A DNA stretch of 6,292 nt from Actinomycetota bacterium (lineage in GTDB: Bacteria > Actinomycetota > Acidimicrobiia > Acidimicrobiales > Ilumatobacteraceae), in assembly GCA_009704425.1 (NCBI GenBank), contig WLEG01000110.1, positions 1 through 6,292 of the forward strand. The letters are read 5' to 3'. Within the stretch, counting starts at the first letter, position 1. Each line of letters starts with the position of its first letter. The position numbers and the translations under genes are program-made. Of the stretch, positions 1-5,187 are shown piece after piece. Below the pieces are notes generated by a model that did no database searches, was not told the origin of the DNA, and worked only from the letters and a program-made list of their open reading frames with translations.

Positions 1-1097
1 AGAACTCCACGCCCGTCATCGGCAACGTGGGTCGCTACGCCAAGATCGTGCTCGACACCGCGTCGTTGCGCCGCCTCATCGGCGTGGCCGGCGAGATCGC
101 CGAGATCGCCTACACCGAGCCCGACGACGTGGCCAAGGCCCTCGACGACGCCGAGTCGCGCGTGTTCGCCGTGGCCGAACAACGCGTGGTCGACTCCACG
201 CGCCCGTTGCGCGAACTTCTGGAGGCGGCCTCCGACGAGTTGGAGAAGCGCTTCGACAGCAAGGTGCAACTCACCGGCGTACCCACGGGCTTCGCCGACC
301 TCGACGCCAAGATCCTCGGTCTGCAGAAGTCGTCGTTGGTCATCGTGGGCGCCCGCCCGGCCATGGGTAAGACCGCGTTCGCCCTGAACATCGCCACCAA
401 CGTCGCCCAGAAGTCCGGCATGCCGGTGCTGATCTTCTCGCTCGAAATGAGCCACAGCGAACTCACCATGCGAATCCTGGCCAGTGAGGCGCGGGTGGAC
501 TCCAACAAGTTGCGCACCGGCAACCTCACCGTGGCCGAATGGTCCCACATCAACAACGCCATCGGTCGCCTCGATCAACACCTGGTCTTCCTCGACGACA
601 ACCCGCGCGTCACCGTCATGGAGATCCGGGCCAAGGCCCGACGCCTGAAGGCCAAGTACGGCGGACTCGGATTGATCGTCATCGACTACCTGCAGTTGAT
701 GACCGGCAGCAACACCGAGAGTCGCCAGTTGGAGGTGAGCGAGATCAGCCGAAACCTGAAGATTCTCGCGCGCGAATTGGAGGTACCGGTGATGGCCCTC
801 AGCCAGCTCAGCCGCCAACTCGAGACGCGCCAGGACAAGCGCCCGCAACTGAGCGACCTGCGCGAGAGCGGATCGCTCGAACAGGACGCCGACATCGTGA
901 TGTTCCTGCACCGCCCCGAGATGTACCGCAACGAAAAGGGCGACGCGGCCGACAACTCCGAGAAGGGCCTGGCCGAGGTGATCATTCAGAAGCACCGCGC
1001 CGGACCCACCGGAACGGTGAAGTTGGTGTTCATGGGCGACATCACGCGTTTCGAGAACGCCAGCCGTCGCGACGACGTCGACTACGAGGGTCGCTGA
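1..1097 (+). CDS. dnaB: Replicative DNA helicase DnaB, 5'-truncated by the window edge
   Basis: Hexameric ATP-driven helicase that unwinds the chromosome at the replication fork and recruits primase. The reading frame is open from base 3, and the codons before the first GTG (base 27) still read as DnaB (NTPVIGN), so the true start and most of the N-terminal primase-binding domain lie upstream of the window. Counting from base 27, a linker helix covers about residues 60-82 and the RecA-like ATPase about 83-340. Walker A is GARPAMGKT (108-116) and Walker B is LIVIDYLQLM (216-225). The conserved ALSQLSRQLE (257-266) and DLRESGSLEQDAD (277-289) blocks follow. KHRAGPTGT (322-330) carries the expected arginine finger. 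The C-terminus ends normally just after RFEN. No intein interrupts the P-loop, a common intein site in DnaB. The next gene is convergent, so dnaB ends its transcription unit here. Confidence 0.97.
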   Translation, partial: NSTPVIGNVGRYAKIVLDTASLRRLIGVAGEIAEIAYTEPDDVAKALDDAESRVFAVAEQRVVDSTRPLRELLEAASDELEKRFDSKVQLTGVPTGFADLDAKILGLQKSSLVIVGARPAMGKTAFALNIATNVAQKSGMPVLIFSLEMSHSELTMRILASEARVDSNKLRTGNLTVAEWSHINNAIGRLDQHLVFLDDNPRVTVMEIRAKARRLKAKYGGLGLIVIDYLQLMTGSNTESRQLEVSEISRNLKILARELEVPVMALSQLSRQLETRQDKRPQLSDLRESGSLEQDADIVMFLHRPEMYRNEKGDAADNSEKGLAEVIIQKHRAGPTGTVKLVFMGDITRFENASRRDDVDYEGR

Positions 1098-1119
1098 CCC
1101 GAACGGTGTCGGTTCCGGG
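1098..1119. terminator. Candidate bidirectional terminator hairpin between convergent dnaB and VOC genes
   Basis: The 24 bp between the two convergent stop codons contain an inverted repeat. CCCGAAC (1098-1104) faces GTTC-C-GGG (1112-1119) across a 7-nt loop, giving seven pairs with one bulged C (1116). No T-tract follows on either strand, so an intrinsic terminator is inferred only from the stem and its position between two 3' ends. High-GC actinobacteria often have stems without U-tracts. Confidence 0.4.
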
Positions 1120-1121
1120 CG

Positions 1122-1676
1122 TCAGCCGGCCGGGATCACGATGGGGTCGCCCTCGGGCTGCCAGAGCCAGGCGCCGAACTGCTTCTCCATCGGAGGGTTC
1201 GGGTCCATCAACAACTCCATGGCGTGCGCCTTCTCCTCGGCCGTGAAGTCGCGTGTGTTGTGGCAGAACTCCACGGTGTTGCCCTCGGGATCGCGGATGT
1301 AGATCGAGCGACAGAACTCGTGATCCACCTCGAGCACCGCGTGGCCGTGTGCGCGCCACCGTTCGCGATGACGTTCGAGGTCGGCCATCGTGGGCGAATC
1401 GAAGGCCAGGTGATTGGCCCACCACGGAAGCCCCGCCCCCTTGTTCAGATTGGTCTCGTACCCCGCGAGGCTGTCGACGTGGATCTCCCAGAAGGCGATC
1501 ATGCCCTGCTCACCGGACGGGCTGGTGCCGGTGGAATAGAAGAAGTGCTTGGAGAAACCACCCTCGGGCGTGGGAGCGGTGACCGTCTTGACCAGTTCGA
1601 ATCCCATGACGTTCGTGTAGAAGTCGTAGTTCGCCTTGGTGTCGTGGATGGCGATGGCCACGTGATGGAATCCCAT
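1122..1676 (-). CDS. VOC-superfamily protein (glyoxalase / extradiol dioxygenase fold), substrate unknown
   Basis: A 184-residue single-module vicinal oxygen chelate protein, probably a cytoplasmic metal-dependent lyase, dioxygenase or isomerase. The start is ATG at 1676-1674, because homology begins at MGFHHVAIAIHD. The open frame extends upstream to 1775, but that part is Arg-rich and antisense to the next gene. The two halves of the fold are visible. H5 (HHVAI) opens the first, with FWEI (E64) near its end. H89 (ANHLAF) opens the second, and E136 in DPEGNTVEF ends it. H5/H89/E136 match the usual 2-His-1-carboxylate metal set, and E64 could be a fourth ligand as in glyoxalase I. About 45 residues follow the last metal ligand (140-184, Pro/Trp-containing), longer than a minimal VOC domain. 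The gene converges on dnaB and diverges from the membrane microprotein gene. Neither neighbour indicates a substrate. Confidence 0.88.
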   Translation of the reverse strand: MGFHHVAIAIHDTKANYDFYTNVMGFELVKTVTAPTPEGGFSKHFFYSTGTSPSGEQGMIAFWEIHVDSLAGYETNLNKGAGLPWWANHLAFDSPTMADLERHRERWRAHGHAVLEVDHEFCRSIYIRDPEGNTVEFCHNTRDFTAEEKAHAMELLMDPNPPMEKQFGAWLWQPEGDPIVIPAG

Positions 1677-1683
1677 GCCCGCA

Positions 1684-1713
1684 GTCTTACCAAGTCGGCC
1701 GAGGCTGGCACAA
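1684..1713 (-). promoter_or_regulatory. Possible promoter of the VOC gene, leaderless geometry
   Basis: Read on the minus strand, TTGTGC (1713-1708), an 18-bp spacer and TAAGAC (1689-1684) lie just before the ATG at 1676. Only 7 nt separate the -10-like box from the start codon, so a transcript from it would begin at or next to the ATG. Each hexamer matches consensus at about half its positions, so this is weak. No Shine-Dalgarno sequence is present to favour a leadered transcript. Confidence 0.25.
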
Positions 1714-1714
1714 T
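1687..1714 (+). promoter_or_regulatory. Possible promoter of the membrane microprotein/HD gene pair, leaderless geometry
   Basis: TTACCA (1687-1692), a 16-bp spacer and CACAAT (1709-1714) each match the sigma-70-type consensus at four of six positions. The -10-like box ends 6 nt before the ATG at 1721, so transcription would start on the A of the start codon. It shares the 44-bp intergenic region with the opposing VOC promoter candidate, and the two sets of hexamers overlap. Confidence 0.33.
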
Positions 1715-1720
1715 GGGAAC

Positions 1721-1927
1721 ATGTTCCTCGGCGACGATTTGTTGAAGTGGTTGGTGCTCGCCCTCGGCGGCGCACTCTTCGCGGGAAACACCCTGGCCAT
1801 CATCAAGCCGCCGCCGCGCGCCAAGGACGGCGACCTGCCACGCGCACCGGTCAGCCGTAGTGCGTTCATGGCCCTGGTGGGCCTGATCGCCGCCGTGTGG
1901 GCCCTCGCCTCGCTGGTGTCGTCGTGA
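1721..1927 (+). CDS. Small two-helix membrane protein of unknown function (68 aa)
   Basis: I do not recognise a family. The 68-residue product has two hydrophobic segments, about residues 9-28 (WLVLALGGALFAGNTLAII) and 47-67 (AFMALVGLIAAVWALASLV). A basic, Pro-rich loop of about 20 residues (PPPRAKDGDLPRAPVSRS) separates them. This predicts a small integral inner-membrane hairpin protein with no catalytic motifs. The positive loop would favour a cytoplasmic loop with both ends outside. Support for a real gene: it sits exactly between a divergent promoter region and the HD gene. Its stop codon overlaps the HD start as GTGA. The hydrophobic pattern is in frame with G/C-rich third positions. The ATG lacks a Shine-Dalgarno sequence and may be leaderless. 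A pairing role with the HD protein is only suggested by the coupling. Confidence 0.75.
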   Translation: MFLGDDLLKWLVLALGGALFAGNTLAIIKPPPRAKDGDLPRAPVSRSAFMALVGLIAAVWALASLVSS

Positions 1928-2514
1928 GCGACCGTCTGCAACAGCAACTCGATTTCCTGATGGAGATCGATCGTCTGAAGTCGGTGAATCGTCAGACCTT
2001 GATCACCGACGGAACGCGTCGCGAGAACACCGCCGAGCATTCGTGGCATCTGGCGATGTTCGCCCTCATCCTGGCCGAGCACGCCAACGAGAGCGTCGAT
2101 CTGTTCCACGTCCTGTCGTTGTGCCTGGTGCACGACATCGTCGAGATCGACGCCGGTGACACCTTCGCCTACGACACAACCGCCTACACCGACAAGGACG
2201 AGCGTGAACAACGCGCGGCCGACCGCCTGTTCGGATTACTGCCGGCGGATCAGCACGCGCGCTTTCGCGCGTTGTGGGAGGAGTACGAGGCGATGGAGAC
2301 CGCCGAGAGTCGCTTCGCCAACGCCGTCGATCGCATGCAGCCCGCGATGTTGAATCACATGGTGGGCGAGTTGTCCACGTGGCGCGAGCACGGCATCAGC
2401 CGTCCCCAAGCGGTGACGCGACTCTCGCCCATCGGAGACGGTTCCGCACGATTGTGGGAGCACACGCAAGAGGTCATCGCCGAAGCCGTGCGCCGGGGAA
2501 ACCTCACGGAGTGA
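1924..2514 (+). CDS. HD-domain hydrolase, YfbR/HDDC2-like 5'-deoxynucleotidase
   Basis: A 196-residue metal-dependent phosphohydrolase of the COG1896 type. Characterised relatives (E. coli YfbR, human HDDC2) remove the phosphate from deoxynucleoside 5'-monophosphates. Signature residues are all present: H39 in ENTAEHSWH (35-42), H70-D71 in the doublet VHDIVEIDAGD, E74 and D79 next to it, and the distal D136 in FANAVDRMQP. Together these form the expected divalent-metal site of an all-helical HD fold. I start at GTG 1924 rather than GTG 1897, because family homology begins with SDRLQQQLDFLMEIDRLKSV. The GTG overlaps the TGA of the upstream membrane gene by 4 nt, and there is no Shine-Dalgarno sequence, which suggests translational coupling. 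The 3' end overlaps the convergent gene by 11 bp. The exact nucleotide substrate is not readable from sequence. Confidence 0.88.
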   Translation: MSDRLQQQLDFLMEIDRLKSVNRQTLITDGTRRENTAEHSWHLAMFALILAEHANESVDLFHVLSLCLVHDIVEIDAGDTFAYDTTAYTDKDEREQRAADRLFGLLPADQHARFRALWEEYEAMETAESRFANAVDRMQPAMLNHMVGELSTWREHGISRPQAVTRLSPIGDGSARLWEHTQEVIAEAVRRGNLTE

Positions 2515-3217
2515 CGACGCCCTCGGCGGCCACCACCTTGCCGTCGATGACCGTGAGCAGGTACCACCCGCGTACATCGATGCCCTCGGGTGCGGGGTCG
2601 CCGTTGGCGACGGACCACAACGTGGATGGAGAGACGTACGCGTTCCTCACCTCGCCGGGCTCGGCGTCTCCCGCGATGACCGACGCGTAGAGGAGATCCT
2701 CCACGAACGCCGGGTACAACTGATCACCGTCCGAGGACCGGATGAACCCGCCGTCGTACTGGACCACGTCGAAGTTGATGCCGCGTTCCTCCTCGTCGAT
2801 GACGCTGTGCAGGAAGCCCCAATACGTTCCGTCGGGCAGGTTGTCCCGGATGCGGGAGTTCGTCACCCATTCGGCACGCACCTCGGCGGAACGTTCGGGA
2901 ACCACCGGTGCCTCCACCGCGGTCCAGTCGTCCAACACCTGATCGAGTTTGTCGTCACCGAACGGGTCGTCGTCGACGGCCACCGGGGGAGCCACGGTTC
3001 CGTTCGCCGAACCGGTGGACGACTGCCCGGTGGACTCCACGGCGGTGTCATCCGGAACGCCGACCATCGACGAGTCGGGGTCGGGCACGATCGATGCGGG
3101 CTCGCGGGAGTCGTACCAGTAGTAGCCACCGGCCCCGATCACCAGTGCCACGATCACCAGGAACGGAAGTTTCGATCGGCGCTGCTTGCGACGCTTACCG
3201 GACTTCTTCTTGGCCAC
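2504..3217 (-). CDS. Single-pass membrane-anchored protein of unknown function
   Basis: 237 residues, family not recognised with confidence. A strongly basic N-terminus (MAKKKSGKRRKQRRSK, 1-16) is followed by one hydrophobic helix (17-34, LPFLVIVALVIGAGGYYW). A low-complexity acidic Ser/Thr/Pro linker covers about 37-95, and a soluble domain about 96-237. The positive N-terminus predicts an N-in/C-out orientation, with the domain outside the cell membrane. There is no lipobox cysteine, and in fact no cysteine at all. The DGTYWGFLHSV...INFDVVQ stretch (129-153) vaguely recalls a domain seen in other actinobacterial envelope proteins. That is a recollection, not a match. The start is GTG at 3217, 12 bp after the coaA stop, so it is probably the last gene of the map-coaA unit. 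Its 3' end overlaps the convergent HD gene. Confidence 0.82.
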   Translation of the reverse strand: MAKKKSGKRRKQRRSKLPFLVIVALVIGAGGYYWYDSREPASIVPDPDSSMVGVPDDTAVESTGQSSTGSANGTVAPPVAVDDDPFGDDKLDQVLDDWTAVEAPVVPERSAEVRAEWVTNSRIRDNLPDGTYWGFLHSVIDEEERGINFDVVQYDGGFIRSSDGDQLYPAFVEDLLYASVIAGDAEPGEVRNAYVSPSTLWSVANGDPAPEGIDVRGWYLLTVIDGKVVAAEGVVTP

Positions 3218-3229
3218 GTCGTCAGTATC

Positions 3230-4156
3230 TCAGAGTTTGCGCAGACGCACGTCGCTCACGCGATGGTCGGTGCCCTTGCGCAGGATCAACGACGCACGCT
3301 CCCGGGTGGGTTCGATGTTCTCGCTGAGGTTCAGACCGTTGATGCCCTGCCAGATACCGCGCGCGGTGGCCACCGCCTCGTCACGTGACAGGTGCGCGAA
3401 GTGGCGGAAGAAACTGTCGGGATTCTGGAACACCGAGTCGCACAAGCTGAGGAATCGATCGACGTACCACCGCTCGATGTCACCTTCGTCGGCGTCGATG
3501 TAGATGGAGAAGTCGAAGTAGTCGCTGACGAACTCGGCGGCCTCGCTGCCGGGAGCACCCACTTGCAACACGTTCAGGCCTTCGAGGATCAAGATGTCGG
3601 GCTGACGAACCGTGACGCTCTCACCGTCGACGATGTCGTAGACCACGTGGCTGTACACCGGTGCCTCGACGGTGGGTCGTCCGCTCTTCAACTCGCGCAG
3701 GAATTTCAAGAGGTTGCGGGTGTCGTAGCTCTCGGGGAAGCCCTTGCGGTTCATGATGCCGCGCTCTTCGAGGACGTGATTGGGGTGCAGGAAGCCGTCG
3801 GTGGTGATGAGGTCCACCTTGGGATGATCGGGCCAACGCGCCAGGAGCGCTTGCAGAATGCGGGCGAAGGTGCTCTTGCCCACGGCCACGCTGCCGGCCA
3901 CGCCGATGACGTAGGGAACCTTGGGTGCGAGCGTGCCGAGGAACGTGGCGCTCACCTTGTGCAGGTTCTGTGTGGCCGAGACGTAGAGGTTCAACAGACG
4001 GGTGAGAGGCAGGTACACCGCGGCCACCTCGTCGAGATCGATGCGTTCGTTGATGCCGCGCAGGCTCTCGAGATCCGCTTCGCGCAGGGTCATGGGTGTG
4101 GCGGCGCGTAGGTCGGCCCACTGCTGGCGGTCGAACGAGACGTAGCGCTCAGTCAC
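3230..4156 (-). CDS. coaA: Pantothenate kinase, type I (CoaA)
   Basis: Phosphorylates pantothenate with ATP, the first and usually rate-setting step of coenzyme A synthesis, in the cytoplasm. The 308-residue product is close to the 312-316 residues usual for type I enzymes. It ends in the RLRKL tail typical of actinobacterial CoaA. The P-loop is GVAGSVAVGKST (85-96). D120 in TTDGF is the counterpart of the catalytic Asp127 of E. coli. YSHVVYD (168-174) carries the Tyr and His of the pantothenate pocket. PDILILEGLNVLQ (186-198), Y231-R234 and NLSENI (276-281) are further family blocks. The start is GTG 4156, since YVSFDRQQW right after it is conserved. The frame continues upstream to 4738, but as an Arg/His-rich shadow of map. 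The gene lies 11 bp downstream of map with no Shine-Dalgarno sequence, so co-transcription is likely. CoA feedback inhibition is known for the family. Confidence 0.97.
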   Translation of the reverse strand: MTERYVSFDRQQWADLRAATPMTLREADLESLRGINERIDLDEVAAVYLPLTRLLNLYVSATQNLHKVSATFLGTLAPKVPYVIGVAGSVAVGKSTFARILQALLARWPDHPKVDLITTDGFLHPNHVLEERGIMNRKGFPESYDTRNLLKFLRELKSGRPTVEAPVYSHVVYDIVDGESVTVRQPDILILEGLNVLQVGAPGSEAAEFVSDYFDFSIYIDADEGDIERWYVDRFLSLCDSVFQNPDSFFRHFAHLSRDEAVATARGIWQGINGLNLSENIEPTRERASLILRKGTDHRVSDVRLRKL

Positions 4157-4167
4157 GGCGGGGAACG

Positions 4168-5154
4168 CTATCGGCCCGGCGAGACCGCGTTGGGTCCGGC
4201 GGTCAACACCTCGACCCCGGTGTCGGTGACCAGCACCATGTGCTCGAACTGGGCGGTGCGCTTGCCGTCGGCGGTGACCGCGGTCCAGTCGTCGTCCCAC
4301 ATGTGGAACTGCCACGTGCCCAGGGTGATCATGGGCTCGATGGTGAACACCATGCCGGGCTTCATGATGGTGTTGTTGCGCGGATCGTAGTAATGAAGCA
4401 CCTGGACGTCGGTGTGGAATTGCTCGCCGATGCCGTGACCGATGAAGGCGCGCACCACGCCCATGCGGTGCGTCTTGGCGTGGTCCTCGATGGCTTTGCC
4501 GATGTCGCTGAGCGGGCGACCGGGCACCACGGCCTCGATACCGCGCCACATGCATTCTTCGGTGACCCTCACCAACAGGCGGTCCTCGGCGCTGACGTCG
4601 CCCACCATGAACGTGGCGTTGGTGTCGCCGTGCACGCCGTTCACGAAACACGTCACGTCGAGATTGATGATGTCGCCGTCCTCGATGACGGTGCTGTCGG
4701 GGATGCCGTGGCAGATGACCTCGTTCAGGCTGGTGCACACGCTCTTGGGATAGCGGTGATAGTTCAACGGGCTGGGGTAGGCGCCTCGTTCGACGGTGAG
4801 ATCGTGGACGAAGACGTCGATGTCGTCGGTGGTCATGCCCGGCTTCACGAACTCACCGGCCAGACGCAGGATGTCGGCCGCCATCTGCCCCGCGTGCCGC
4901 ATGCGCTCGATGATCTCGGGGGACTTCACCGCCGACTCGTTCCAACGCGTCACCTCACCGGTGGCCGCGTAGCCGGGCTTGGCGATGTGGTCGGGCACCG
5001 AACGCATGGGTGAGATGACGCCCGGTTCGATGCGGCCCTCGAGCCCCTTGTGGCAGCGCTTGTAGCGCCGACCCGATCCGCACCAACAGTCGTCGTTCGA
5101 CTGTGGCAACACCTCGGGAGCCCGGCGACGAGTGGGACGGGGCTCGCTGGTCAC
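4168..5154 (-). CDS. map: Methionine aminopeptidase type I with N-terminal SEC-C zinc-binding motif
   Basis: Removes the initiator methionine from nascent proteins at the ribosome. The 328-residue product has an N-terminal extension before a pita-bread catalytic domain (about 75-320). The five metal ligands are all identifiable: D166 (NLDVT), D177 (HGDTNATF), H240 (GHGIG), E273 (TIEPM) and E304 (QFEHM). H149 (CHGIP) and H247 (FHTD) supply the usual substrate-binding histidines. The extension carries CWCGSGRRYKRCH (23-35), a SEC-C-type C-x-C-x8-C-H zinc site. A Pro/Arg-rich head (1-17) precedes it. This motif type is known from SecA and some MetAPs and is thought to help ribosome or protein contact. 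The start is GTG 5154. A -10-like TAGATT ends 6 nt upstream, so a leaderless mRNA is possible. It is probably the first gene of a map-coaA-membrane protein unit. Confidence 0.96.
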   Translation of the reverse strand: MTSEPRPTRRRAPEVLPQSNDDCWCGSGRRYKRCHKGLEGRIEPGVISPMRSVPDHIAKPGYAATGEVTRWNESAVKSPEIIERMRHAGQMAADILRLAGEFVKPGMTTDDIDVFVHDLTVERGAYPSPLNYHRYPKSVCTSLNEVICHGIPDSTVIEDGDIINLDVTCFVNGVHGDTNATFMVGDVSAEDRLLVRVTEECMWRGIEAVVPGRPLSDIGKAIEDHAKTHRMGVVRAFIGHGIGEQFHTDVQVLHYYDPRNNTIMKPGMVFTIEPMITLGTWQFHMWDDDWTAVTADGKRTAQFEHMVLVTDTGVEVLTAGPNAVSPGR

Positions 5155-5160
5155 GCGGTC

Positions 5161-5187
5161 AATCTACTGTCCCGATCAAAGTGTCAC
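5161..5187 (-). promoter_or_regulatory. Possible map operon promoter, leaderless geometry
   Basis: On the minus strand, GTGACA (5187-5182, five of six to TTGACA) is followed by a 15-bp spacer and TAGATT (5166-5161, four of six to TATAAT). Then come 6 nt to the GTG start of map at 5154. The spacer is shorter than the usual 16-18 bp. The -35-like box overlaps the stop codon of the upstream repeat-protein gene. It would let map be transcribed independently of that gene. There is no clear Shine-Dalgarno sequence before the GTG. Confidence 0.38.

Noticed and set aside
345..380. Possible intein insertion at the DnaB P-loop
   Set aside because: The Walker A region reads straight through as GARPAMGKTAFALNIA with no inserted splicing domain.
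539..1246. Second plus-strand frame inside dnaB running into the VOC gene
   Set aside because: The product is Arg/Pro-rich shadow sequence with no domains, while dnaB is unmistakable in the other frame.
1677..1775. Upstream start for the VOC protein, giving 217 residues
   Set aside because: The extra 33 residues are Arg/Thr-rich, overlap the divergent membrane protein gene, and precede the natural GFHHVAI beginning of the VOC fold.
1897..1923. Upstream GTG for the HD protein
   Set aside because: It adds nine residues unlike the family and overlaps the upstream gene by 31 bp. GTG 1924 gives the classic 4-nt GTGA overlap.
1687..2211. Minus-strand open frame opposite the membrane protein and HD genes
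   Set aside because: It is antisense to two better supported genes, one with a complete HD metal site, and has no motif of its own.
3392..4111. Long plus-strand open frame (239 codons) antisense to coaA
   Set aside because: It lies wholly inside coaA. Its product is a Val/Glu/Asp/His mixture typical of reading GC-rich coding DNA on the opposite strand. It has no domain, start signal or support of its own.
4157..4738. N-terminal extension of coaA by 194 residues
   Set aside because: The extension is Arg/His-rich and out of frame inside map. CoaA homology begins right after GTG 4156 and gives a normal family length of 308.
4096..5013. Long plus-strand open frame (305 codons) antisense to map
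   Set aside because: It mirrors map codon for codon in phase, with repetitive Gly/Val/Asp/His composition and no recognisable motif. map has all of its catalytic residues.
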